Source: Bryocella elongata (GTDB lineage: Bacteria; Acidobacteriota; Terriglobia; Terriglobales; Acidobacteriaceae). Taken from it: a stretch of 64,000 nucleotides of DNA. The position numbers were made by a program, and so were the translations under genes. A model generated the notes under the pieces. It saw only the letters and a program-made list of their open reading frames with translations, ran no database searches and had not been told where the DNA came from. The DNA is taken from contig NZ_FNVA01000002.1 in assembly GCF_900108185.1 (NCBI RefSeq), forward strand, positions 1 through 64,000, written 5' to 3'. This document shows, one piece after another, positions 51,301 through 58,619 of this stretch. Numbering within the stretch: the stretch's first letter is position 1; each line of letters starts with the position of its first letter.

Positions 51301-52540
51301 CGGTCGAACCGGTCAGGCTAGCGGGAGCCACCGGAAGCTGGGTTTGGTAAAAGGTCTTCATCGTCGAGTTGAAGCCGAGACCGCGCGGATCAGCGTTCGT
51401 CAACTGCTGTGAAGAGCAGGTGGAAGAGGGGGCAGTGGTGGAGCCGTTAAAGGTGCAACCACCCTCATTGGCCGCAAAGGTCAGCTGGCCGTTCTGGAGG
51501 TAGTTGTAGGACGGAATCGTGCGCTCGTACGTAGCAGCCGCAGGGTAGCGGAAGCCTTCGTAGTTAGCGAACAGGTAGGTCTTACCGCCGAAGTACTTGG
51601 GAAGGATCGGGCCGCCAGCAGCAGCGCCGAAGCGGCTGAAGTGGTAGCTCGGCTTGGGCGTGTAACCGGTGCCGGGGAAGTTGTTCTGCCAGGAGTTCGC
51701 GTTGAAGGTGTTGTCGAGGTAGTACTCGTACACCGTGCCGTGAATGGTGTCATGGCCGCGCTTGGTAACGACCTGCGAGTTGGAGCCGGTGGAGTTGTTG
51801 AAGTCCGCCGTCTGACCCGAGGTGGACACCTTGAACTCTTCGATGGAGTCCTGGGGCATCGGCATAACGCCGGATGCGCCAGCGCCGAGGAAGCCGCCCG
51901 TGGTGGAACCGAGGTTGTTGCTGGTGTAGACGCCCTGTGTGCCGTCCATATCAGCCGAGTTCTGACCGCCGTCGAGCGAGATGCTCGCCTGATCCTGCGC
52001 GGTACCGGCCACGTAGCCTGCCGGCGAAACGCCCGGCTGCATGGTGACGAACGTGGCAACGTCGCGGCCGATAGCGGGCAGCGAGTTGACCATCGCCTGC
52101 TCGACCGTCTGACCGGTGGTGGCGTTGATCGTCTGTAGGTCGGCGTTGGAAGCCTCGACCGAGATGACCGTGCTTTCCGCACCAACCGCCAGCTTGAAGT
52201 TGGCCGTCGACTGGGTACCAACGTTCACGGTGAGGTCCGGAATCTCGTCGGTCGAGAAGCCGGGCTTGGTCACCTTGACGTCGTAGGTACCGATGGGCAT
52301 GTCAGGAACCACAAACTGGCCGTCCTTGTTCGTGACGGTCGTGCGGGACGTAGCCGACTTTGCGTCGGACACGGTAATGGTGGCTCCCGGAATGACAGCT
52401 CCGGTTGGATCGGTGACGGTGCCGGTGATAGTGCCGGCGTTTGCGGACTGGGCTCTGGCAGTGCTTGCTCCAGCCACACACAATGCTGCAAGCAGCACTG
52501 CACAGGAGATACGGCGATACAACGATGAGAATCGGTCCAT
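48395..52540 (-). CDS. Oar-type TonB-dependent transporter with carboxypeptidase-regulatory N-terminus (1381 aa)
   Basis: Outer-membrane receptor of the same family as the one at 8178, but larger. Signal peptide (residues 1-30, ends STARAQ). The carboxypeptidase-regulatory domain is TITGTVTDPTGAVIPGATIT to MPIGTYDVKVTKPGF. The plug has VNSLPAIGRDVATFVTMQPG and DGGQNSADMDGTQG. A barrel of about 1100 residues ends in Phe (IQMGVRANF). It is flanked by a strong terminator and a 380-base promoter region, so it is transcribed alone. Codon use is very regular and GC-rich compared with the glycan module, as expected of a highly expressed resident gene. The ligand is unknown; no hydrolase or regulator is directly attached apart from the short AraC gene downstream. 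Confidence 0.93.
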   Translation of the reverse strand: MDRFSSLYRRISCAVLLAALCVAGASTARAQSANAGTITGTVTDPTGAVIPGATITVSDAKSATSRTTVTNKDGQFVVPDMPIGTYDVKVTKPGFSTDEIPDLTVNVGTQSTANFKLAVGAESTVISVEASNADLQTINATTGQTVEQAMVNSLPAIGRDVATFVTMQPGVSPAGYVAGTAQDQASISLDGGQNSADMDGTQGVYTSNNLGSTTGGFLGAGASGVMPMPQDSIEEFKVSTSGQTADFNNSTGSNSQVVTKRGHDTIHGTVYEYYLDNTFNANSWQNNFPGTGYTPKPSYHFSRFGAAAGGPILPKYFGGKTYLFANYEGFRYPAAATYERTIPSYNYLQNGQLTFAANEGGCTFNGSTTAPSSTCSSQQLTNADPRGLGFNSTMKTFYQTQLPVAPASLTGSTGGDGKSYYGTFDQSCGALSTSYCDGVNTIGYKANISIPQSSNFLATRLDHDFGDKWHFMATYRYYNLQNVTSNQVDIGGVIGNDKLGVPTALTPRPQQPWFLAVGMTTNISSSLTNDFHYSYLRNFWQWKGAGAPAQISGAGGVIEPLGENTTTVLAPYNVNAQNIRTRIWLGKDNFFRDDLTKIKGNHVLQAGFQYQHNFNYHQRTDNGASINYTPTYQIGDSGGGGNVAYSATGLGSVGAGTANYARILDTYYGIVTDTQVANTYTNNGGTLTLNPAATPIGAHTTIPYYNIYGTDTWKVTPTLTLNYGISYAIEMPPHEANGNQVMWTDPSGNEQSTDKWLENRYTAAAQGTVYNPYFAFALLKNVDGGGRKYAYNPYYASVSPRISFAWNPKFTNEGMAKIFGSGATVIRGGYGRLYARINGDLQVLNPLLSPGLILATQCKYAQASGCNSLNFNDNTAYRFGVDGTSPVLASAPAPTTLPQPYRPGIDGPGVSIASPLDPSLRPSYADTFNLSIQRQIGHRQLLEVGYIGRYINHDYIMKNPNQVPYNLALNGQSFAQAYAAVESAMGCTQTAAACKATTTSATSSKAATRVFPIVSAQPFFEAALGGASSPYCAYTDSISNVAATSCTQALVMKQASKFGAQQVFSLWQALDNNMNGANGAGFTFNRSLAGTATSNTTYGSAGQTVTGISIGTPDGWANYHGGYVSYKISGFHGITLQENLTWSKALGLGTYNQSTSSITAQDSYNLANQYGRQSFDQKIIFNTFVVYQTPWFKGQNGIIGRLAGGWTFSPVVTAGTGQPLQCTSNNSGQNFGGEDGSTFTDSETCIFTKHEPAVMHTYRGITGSTTGTSVKGPGSAAVNMFSNPDAVYATVRAPILGYDTKDSLSSTVSGLGYMNVDLSVKKEMRIFDRYSLEFSGVMFNALNHLDFANPSLSLQSTSAWGVTKTQGNTPRQIQMGVRANF

Positions 52541-52882
52541 CGAGAGAAAACCTTTCCCTTTGCGTCCACCGGACGAAGGACGAAATGGCCAAGTGTTTGT
52601 GGTGAAAAAGTGAGACAGCGGGAATACGAACTGCTTGTTTGTGAAGCGGTCAGTCTTTGAACGAGAAAGCCAGCTACATCGACTACAAAAGTTTCGACAC
52701 CGCGCCCTCAGCGGAAAAATATGGCGCTGTGCCGATCGTCCGGAGAAGTGGATACACTTCGGACTTCAGTCGAAGAAAACTGCTTTGTGACGATGAGGTG
52801 AATGTACTATGATCTTGCTCCTCACGCAACTCATTTGAGGGTTTTCCTTTCACTGATATGTGCTATTTCAGGGCATGGAAAA
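52541..52882. promoter_or_regulatory. promoter region of the second Oar-type receptor
   Basis: 342 bases without a gene. A perfect dyad GAAGTG-GATA-CACTTC (52745-52760), about 205 bases before the start, could be an operator or lie near the transcription start. Base composition is more AT-rich than its surroundings, as for an active promoter. No -35/-10 pair can be named with confidence. Confidence 0.4.
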
Positions 52883-52907
52883 GGGCGAAGCATCTTGTGC
52901 TTCGCCC
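52883..52907. terminator. bidirectional-looking terminator, ends the AbgB-like gene
   Basis: GGGCGAAGCA (52883-52892) pairs perfectly with TGCTTCGCCC (52898-52907) around 5 bases. On the minus strand it comes 20 bases after the M20 gene stop and is followed by TTTTCC; on the plus strand CTATCTTTTTT follows. It therefore works best rightward by T-run, but its place suits the leftward gene. Confidence 0.85.
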
Positions 52908-52927
52908 CCTATCTTTTTTGCTTTTAG

Positions 52928-54376
52928 CTACTTGCCGCGATAGTTGATCAGAGGCTTCTGACCCGCGGGAATCGGCGAACTATAGGTCTTTCCGGCCAGT
53001 TGTTTGTCGAAGTCTGCCTTGGCGTCGGACACCAGCTGCGGTGTCGTGAAGAGATCAATCGCAGTAAGAGCCAATGCCTTGGACGCAATGACCATACCCG
53101 TCTGCCCGATGCTCATGCCTGCCGACGCTGCGGCCTGCCAGCTGTGCGCCGCCACGCCCGGAACAAACGTCGCGGTCGAGAATCCGATCGTCGGAACGTT
53201 CCAACTCACATCGCCTACGTCGGTTGAGGCGGAGGGCTGATTCGGATCGTAGGTGCGCAGCGGCTGGACCTTCTCGGTGACATCGAGCGACGGGATGCTT
53301 TCTGCATTCAGCGACTTCCGCAGCTCAATCGCGAATGCCTTCTGGTCGGGTGTCATGGTGTAGCCGCCCACTTCTTCGAGGTTCTTTTGGGCAACCGGGG
53401 CAAGGGCGTCGTTGGGGATGATGTTCGCGTCGCTGCCGATGTCGGTCACCTCGAGGGTGGTACCGGTCATCAGGGCTGCTCCCTTCGCCACGTCGAGGAT
53501 GCGCGCCCATACGCCGGCGAGCGTCTGGTTGAAGGGGCTGCGCGCCATCAGGTCCATCTGGGCGAGGTCGGGGACGATGTTCGGTGCGGCGCCGCCCTTG
53601 CTGATGATGTAGTGAATTCGGGTGGTGGCGGGTACGTGCTCGCGCATGTACTCGAGGCCTGTGCCCATGAGCATCACTGCATCCAGCGCTGATCGCCCGC
53701 GGTCCGGCGACATGGCGGCGTGCGCGGCTACACCGTGGAAGGTGAACTTGGCGGAATCGACGGCGAGCGCGCCGCCGTTCGCTACCGTGTTGGAGTTGCC
53801 GGGATGCCACTGCAGCACGACGTCGACGTCCTTGAAGAGGCCGTCGCGCACCATGTAGACCTTGCCCGAACCGCCCTCTTCGGCCGGTGTGCCGTAGAAG
53901 CGCAGGGTGCCGGCGATGTGATGCTCGGCCATGTACTGCTTCACGGAGACGACCGCGAGCGCGGCGCCGGCGCCGAGCAGGTTGTGTCCGCAGCCGTGTC
54001 CGGGAGCGCCGTCGACGACGGGATCACGATCCGGCACGGCCTTCTGTGAGAGGCCGGGGAGCGCGTCAAATTCGCCCAGGATGGCGATTACCGGCTTGCC
54101 CGAGCCATAGCTGGCAATGAAACCGGTGGGTTCGTCCGCAACACCCGCTTGAATGCTGAAGCCCGCGGCCTTCAGCTGTTGCTGCAGCAGGGTCGAACTC
54201 TTGTTCTCGTGGTAACCCATCTCCGCGTAGTCCCACACCTGTTTGGAGACGTCCTTCCATTGCTGCGCGTGTTCATCGACGATCGCCTTCAGCTCCTTGT
54301 GAGCTGAAACGGAAGACTGCGCCCAGACGGCGGGAGCAAGGGCAAGCAGGGCACTGCAGGCAAGCAGACGCTTCAT
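52928..54376 (-). CDS. secreted M20-family amidohydrolase (AbgB-like, p-aminobenzoyl-glutamate hydrolase type)
   Basis: Zinc amidase related to the AbgB subunit and other M20D amidohydrolases. ATG 54376 with GAGGA about 8 bases upstream and a signal peptide (ends PAVWAQ) place it in the periplasm, unlike cytosolic E. coli AbgB. Metal-site segments are LGEFDALPGL, GAPGHGCGHNLLGAG (His and Cys ligands typical of M20D), GTPAEEGGSGK (Glu pair) and ATFVPGVAAHSW. The dimerisation domain contains FTFHGVAAHAAMSPDRGRSALDA. Length of 482 aa matches AbgB. It is divergent from two other secreted zinc peptidases. The substrate is inferred from family resemblance only; an N-acyl amino acid or dipeptide is also possible. 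Confidence 0.88.
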   Translation of the reverse strand: MKRLLACSALLALAPAVWAQSSVSAHKELKAIVDEHAQQWKDVSKQVWDYAEMGYHENKSSTLLQQQLKAAGFSIQAGVADEPTGFIASYGSGKPVIAILGEFDALPGLSQKAVPDRDPVVDGAPGHGCGHNLLGAGAALAVVSVKQYMAEHHIAGTLRFYGTPAEEGGSGKVYMVRDGLFKDVDVVLQWHPGNSNTVANGGALAVDSAKFTFHGVAAHAAMSPDRGRSALDAVMLMGTGLEYMREHVPATTRIHYIISKGGAAPNIVPDLAQMDLMARSPFNQTLAGVWARILDVAKGAALMTGTTLEVTDIGSDANIIPNDALAPVAQKNLEEVGGYTMTPDQKAFAIELRKSLNAESIPSLDVTEKVQPLRTYDPNQPSASTDVGDVSWNVPTIGFSTATFVPGVAAHSWQAAASAGMSIGQTGMVIASKALALTAIDLFTTPQLVSDAKADFDKQLAGKTYSSPIPAGQKPLINYRGK

Positions 54377-54769
54377 AAAGAAAATCCTCGTGGTTATGCG
54401 CCGATGGGTACGGCAAAGCTGATCCGGCACGGATGTGGCGCGAGGAACGCCTCGCGAATACCGCACCGGCGCAGGTGCTTCGCGCAGGAGAGCAGGTTGA
54501 CACTCGATGAAACAGTGATTACAACCGATGCTATCGCGATACATGCGGTACCACGCAACCGGTACCTCTCAACCAAGGGCAGTTGTGAGCTGAACCGCTC
54601 TGCTTCCGCGCCGCCGTGTCCTCTGCAGTGCTCTTCGCCGGCGCGAGGTGCAGTCGCTTCAAATCCTCACGCTCCCGCAACGAGTCTTCCAGCCTGTCTC
54701 GTCCCTGGCGTGATGACGGAAGAGCCCATCTGCGGCTCGCCGATCTCGCCGGGATTCCCGGAGTTCCGC
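54377..54769. promoter_or_regulatory. divergent promoter region between the M20 genes
   Basis: 393 bases between divergent starts. The rightward reading frame is open through it but has no signal peptide, ribosome-binding site or family sequence there, so I treat it as non-coding. I see no dyad or clear promoter box. Confidence 0.45.
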
Positions 54770-56053
54770 ATGTTCCCAGCACGTCCGAAGCCAGCCTCCC
54801 GCCGCGTTCTTGCGGCCGGTTGCTGTGCTGTCGTCGCCCCCCTTTTCGCCTTCGCGTCGTCTGCCGCTGCGCAGACGCCCTCCGAGATTCTGGCCCGGCC
54901 AGATGTTCAGAAGGCGATGGCAACGATCAAAGAGACTGAGCCTCACTTTGTCGACGAGCAGATCCGCCTCTGCGAGATTCCTGCTCCTCCGTTCAAGGAA
55001 GATAAGAAGGGTGCGGAGCTGGCGAAGCTCTTCAAAGCTGCTGGCCTGCAGAATGTCCGCATCGACAAGGCTGGGAACGTTCTCGGCGACCGCCAGGGTG
55101 CGGCTGCGACGCCTCACCTGGTGATGGCCGCGCACCTCGATACGGTCTTCCCAGAGGGCACGGACGTGCATGTGACGCGCACCGGCAATGTGCTCAAGGG
55201 ACCCGGTATCGGCGATGACTGCCGTGGGCTTGCAGCGCTGCTCTCGGTGATCAATGCCATGCAGAAGCACTCGTTGAAGACCGCCGGCACCATCACTTTC
55301 GTCGCCGATGTCGGCGAAGAGGGTCTGGGCGATCTTCGGGGCATGAAGGAGCTGTTCGGCACGACGATGAGGGGCCAGATCGACGACTTCATCTCGATTG
55401 AGCCAGGTGAGGCCGACCGTGTAAGCAACGGCGGCGTGGGCAGCTATCGCTACAAGGTCACGTTCATGGGCCCCGGTGGTCACAGCTACGGCGCCTTTGG
55501 TCTGGTGAATCCGATTGCAGCGATGGGCCGTGCGATCACCTACATCGACCAGATCGTTCCTCCGAAGGATCCGCGCACAACCTTCAACGAAGGCGTCGTT
55601 GGCGGTGGTACTTCGGTCAACGCGATTCCGTTTGAGGCGTGGTTCGAGTTCGATGAGCGCTCGCCGGATGTGAAGTCGCTGGATGAGATGGACGCGAAGT
55701 TCAAGGCTGCGGTGCAGAAGGGCGTCGATGACGAGAACGCTCGCTGGGGTAAGGGCAAGATCACGGTGAAGATGGAGACGCTGGGTATCCGACCGGCCGG
55801 TGAGACGCCGCTGGATTCGCCCATCGTCAAGACCGCGACCGCATCGATCAAGGCTCTCGGCTTCGGCGACGCGAGTTATGGCGCAGGCTCGTCAGACTCC
55901 AATGTGCCCATGCACCTCGGCATTCCTGCGATCACCATCGGCGGCGGTGGCAAGGATGCCGGCGCGCACTCGCTCAACGAGACCGATGACGTCACCGACT
56001 CCTACAAGGGACCGCAGAACGCCCTTCTTATCGCTCTTTCGATCTTGAAGTAA
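54770..56053 (+). CDS. secreted M20/M25/M40-family dipeptidase-like zinc peptidase
   Basis: ATG 54770 is supported by GGAG 6 bases upstream and a signal peptide (ends SSAAAQ). Zinc-site motifs: MAAHLDTVFPEG (His, Asp), GPGIGDDCRGLA (bridging Asp), VGEEGLGDLRG (Glu pair, base and ligand), IEPGE, and a His near the end (DAGAHSLNE). The dimerisation domain includes FMGPGGHSYGAFG and GGGTSVNAIP. The motif pattern is closest to peptidase T/PepV-like and tripeptidase-type M20 enzymes that cut small peptides. Length of 427 aa is usual. The 47-base gap to the next gene on the same strand suggests an operon with the carboxypeptidase. Confidence 0.9.
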   Translation: MFPARPKPASRRVLAAGCCAVVAPLFAFASSAAAQTPSEILARPDVQKAMATIKETEPHFVDEQIRLCEIPAPPFKEDKKGAELAKLFKAAGLQNVRIDKAGNVLGDRQGAAATPHLVMAAHLDTVFPEGTDVHVTRTGNVLKGPGIGDDCRGLAALLSVINAMQKHSLKTAGTITFVADVGEEGLGDLRGMKELFGTTMRGQIDDFISIEPGEADRVSNGGVGSYRYKVTFMGPGGHSYGAFGLVNPIAAMGRAITYIDQIVPPKDPRTTFNEGVVGGGTSVNAIPFEAWFEFDERSPDVKSLDEMDAKFKAAVQKGVDDENARWGKGKITVKMETLGIRPAGETPLDSPIVKTATASIKALGFGDASYGAGSSDSNVPMHLGIPAITIGGGGKDAGAHSLNETDDVTDSYKGPQNALLIALSILK

Positions 56054-56100
56054 CACGTCCTTTCTTCTAACAAGGCAGTTGCAGTCATTCAGGAGTTGTT

Positions 56101-58356
56101 ATGCGTAAGTACAGTGCTTTGCTTCTCACGTTGTCCATGGCTTCGTATGCCGTCGGGCCAATGCAGCCTGCTCCCCTTCGCGGATATTCCGCTGAGCATT
56201 CGACCTCCGAGGTCGACTGGGAGAAGAAGTTCCGTGCCATTCCCGAGCAGGATCGTCTGCGCGAGAACATGCGTCGCCTCGCCGCGCGCCCGCACCACGT
56301 AGGCTCGCCCTATGACAAGGACAATGCCGAGTGGCTGGTCGCTCAGCTGAAGTCCTTCGGCCTCGATGCAAAGATCGAGGAGTTCGAGGCATTGTTCCCG
56401 ACTCCGAAGTCCCGCAAGCTCGAGTTGCTGGGCGATAAGCCATTCACGGCGAAGCTCGAAGAGCCGACGATCGCTGTCGATCCGACCTCCAATCAGCACG
56501 ACGAGCAGCTGCCCACTTACAACGCTTATTCCAAGGACGGCGATGTTACTGCCCCGCTGATTTACGTGAACTACGGTGCCCCTGCGGACTACGAGGAGCT
56601 CGCGCGGATGGGTATCTCGGTGAAGGGTGCGATCGTGCTGGCGCGTTACGGCCAGACGTGGCGAGGCATCAAGCCGAAGCTCGCGGCTGAGCATGGTGCA
56701 GTGGCTTGCCTCATCTTCTCCGACCCGAAGGATGACGGTTATGTGCGCGGTGGCACGTTCCCGGATGGCCCGATGCGTCCTGCCGATGGAGCGCAGCGTG
56801 GTTCGGTGATGGACATGCCGGTGTACCCGGGCGATCCGCAGTCGCCGGGTGTTGGTGCGAAAAAAGGCACCACCGGTCTGATCCCGCTCGACAAGGTGCA
56901 GACCATCACCAAGGTTCCGGTGATGCCGATCTCGTATGCTGATGCGCTCCCGTTCCTGCAGGCGCTCGGTGGCCAGACGGTTCCCGATGCGTGGCGCGGC
57001 GGTCTGCCGATCACATACAGGACCGGCCCGAGCGTAGTGAAGGCGCACTTCGCGGTGTCGTTCAACTGGGATCGCAAGCCGCTCTATGATGTCATCGCGA
57101 CGATCCCCGGTGCGGCGCATCCCGAGCAGTGGGTGATCCGCGGGAACCACCACGATGGCTGGGTGAATGGTGCGGGCGATCCTATCTCAGGCGCGAGTCC
57201 CGAGCTGGAAGAAGCGCGTGGCCTGGGTGAGCTGTTGAAGCAAGGCTGGAGGCCGTCGCGCACCATCATCTACGCATGGTGGGACGGCGAAGAGCCGGCG
57301 CTGCTGGGCTCGACGGAGTGGTCCGAGTTCCACGCCAAGGAGCTGAAGGAGCACGCTGTCGCCTATGTGAACTCCGATGGCAACGGCCGTGGCTTCTTCC
57401 GCGCGGAAGGTTCCCACTCGCTGGAGAACTTCGTCAATGGCGTGGTGAAGGACGTGGAAGATCCCGAGACGCACATGCCCGTATGGCAACGTGCCTCGCT
57501 GGCGGCGCGGGTTCGCTCGGGTCGTGGTGGCGAGGGTGGAGAAGGCGGAGCGGGCGATCGCAACCGTGCAGATACCCGCATCGGTGCGCTCGGTTCCGGC
57601 TCCGACTACTCTGGCTTCATCGACCACCTCGGCGTACCCAGCCTGAACATCGGCTACGGTGGCGAGGATGAGGGCGGCGGCCAGTATCACTCCATCTACG
57701 ACGACTTCTACTGGTACACGCACTTCCAGGACACGGACTTTGCTTATGGCAAGGCCCTCGCGCAGACCGGCGGCACCATGATGATGCGGCTGGCCGACGC
57801 GGACGTGATCCCGTACCAGTTCACCGACCAGGCCGAGACCTACAAGGGCTATGTCGGCGAGATTGAGCGGCTTGCAACCACGATGCGCGCGCAGATCAAG
57901 GAGCGTAACGAGAACATCGCGATGGGCGCCTACACGGCGGCGGCGGATCCGAAGAAGATCAGCGTTCCTCCGCCGGTCGACGTGGTTCCGCCGTACTTCA
58001 ACTTCGCTCCGCTGGACCAGGCGTCGGATGATCTGACGGCTGCCGCGGCCGCCTACGAGAAGGCCTTTACGGCACACGGCGCCACGGCAGGCAACGATGT
58101 AAACCTTGAGCTGATCAAGGCTGAGCATGCGTTGACTGACGCTAAGGGCCTGCCGAATCGTCCGTGGTTCGAGAACATGGTCTACGCGCCTGGCTTCTAC
58201 ACCGGCTATGGCGTGAAGACCCTGCCTGCGGTGCGTGAGGCGATCGAGCAGAAGGACTGGCCGATCGTCGATGCGCAGATCGTCCGCACGGCGGCGGCGA
58301 TCGAACGCGAGGTGGAAATCCTGAAGATCGCGACCGCCGATCTCAACGCGAAGTAG
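56101..58356 (+). CDS. secreted M28B glutamate carboxypeptidase II-like metallopeptidase
   Basis: Homologue of human GCPII (PSMA) and transferrin-receptor-fold carboxypeptidases. Signal peptide; then a protease-associated domain (APLIYVNYGAPADYEEL, GAIVLARYG), and the di-zinc peptidase core with GNHHDGWVNGAGDP (His, Asp), WDGEEPALLGSTEW (catalytic Glu and ligand), VNSDGNGRG (Asp) and YHSIYDDFYWY (His). A C-terminal helical dimerisation domain follows. All five zinc ligands are present. Length of 751 aa equals GCPII. The family removes C-terminal glutamate from peptides such as N-acetyl-Asp-Glu or folate polyglutamates. Next to an AbgB-like amidase this suggests glutamate release from folate-type or gamma-glutamyl compounds, by inference. 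Confidence 0.92.
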   Translation: MRKYSALLLTLSMASYAVGPMQPAPLRGYSAEHSTSEVDWEKKFRAIPEQDRLRENMRRLAARPHHVGSPYDKDNAEWLVAQLKSFGLDAKIEEFEALFPTPKSRKLELLGDKPFTAKLEEPTIAVDPTSNQHDEQLPTYNAYSKDGDVTAPLIYVNYGAPADYEELARMGISVKGAIVLARYGQTWRGIKPKLAAEHGAVACLIFSDPKDDGYVRGGTFPDGPMRPADGAQRGSVMDMPVYPGDPQSPGVGAKKGTTGLIPLDKVQTITKVPVMPISYADALPFLQALGGQTVPDAWRGGLPITYRTGPSVVKAHFAVSFNWDRKPLYDVIATIPGAAHPEQWVIRGNHHDGWVNGAGDPISGASPELEEARGLGELLKQGWRPSRTIIYAWWDGEEPALLGSTEWSEFHAKELKEHAVAYVNSDGNGRGFFRAEGSHSLENFVNGVVKDVEDPETHMPVWQRASLAARVRSGRGGEGGEGGAGDRNRADTRIGALGSGSDYSGFIDHLGVPSLNIGYGGEDEGGGQYHSIYDDFYWYTHFQDTDFAYGKALAQTGGTMMMRLADADVIPYQFTDQAETYKGYVGEIERLATTMRAQIKERNENIAMGAYTAAADPKKISVPPPVDVVPPYFNFAPLDQASDDLTAAAAAYEKAFTAHGATAGNDVNLELIKAEHALTDAKGLPNRPWFENMVYAPGFYTGYGVKTLPAVREAIEQKDWPIVDAQIVRTAAAIEREVEILKIATADLNAK

Positions 58357-58380
58357 CAGGTACCGGAAACCGTAGGACAG

Positions 58381-58430
58381 AACAGGTGTTGTCCTCGTGC
58401 TTTGGGCGCGTGGGCAGCACCTGTTTTCTT
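58381..58430 (+). terminator. terminator after the GCPII-like gene
   Basis: AACAGGTGTTG (58381-58391) pairs with CAGCACCTGTT (58415-58425), 10 pairs plus one G-U, followed directly by TTCTT. The loop of 23 bases is long. Confidence 0.7.
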
Positions 58431-58507
58431 ATCATCGAACCTTCAGCAGTTCCTGCGGCACACACCGCGTATCTTTCGATTTTGTTCGAGCTTGAGCGAT
58501 TATCTCG

Positions 58508-58523
58508 AGACAACCGATTGTCT
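58508..58523 (+). promoter_or_regulatory. candidate LacI-type operator upstream of GH3
   Basis: AGACAA-CCGA-TTGTCT has the form of LacI-family operators: a dyad with a central CG. It overlaps a second palindrome ATTGTCTAGACAAT (58517-58530), and ATCTCGAGACAA (58502-58513) is shared, in the same sense, with the promoter of the beta-helix gene at 62810. It lies about 97 bases before the GH3 start. A LacI-family gene lies 4.5 kb to the right. Confidence 0.6.
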
Positions 58524-58619
58524 AGACAATTTTCGCAACAGTTTTAGTTGACAACCGCCGTACTCGTGTTGCCTCATGGGGAGGCTTTTCGATTCTCCTT
58601 TACGGAGTTGCGGCACTTC

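Noticed and set aside
49682..51412. 576-residue plus-strand frame opposite the second Oar-type receptor
   Set aside because: Antisense shadow: Val/Gly/Arg-rich with no hydrophobic core pattern, fully inside a receptor gene with clear domains.
54404..54769. N-terminal extension of the M20 peptidase to 549 residues
   Set aside because: No signal peptide or ribosome-binding site at the far start; a good signal peptide and GGAG occur at 54770.
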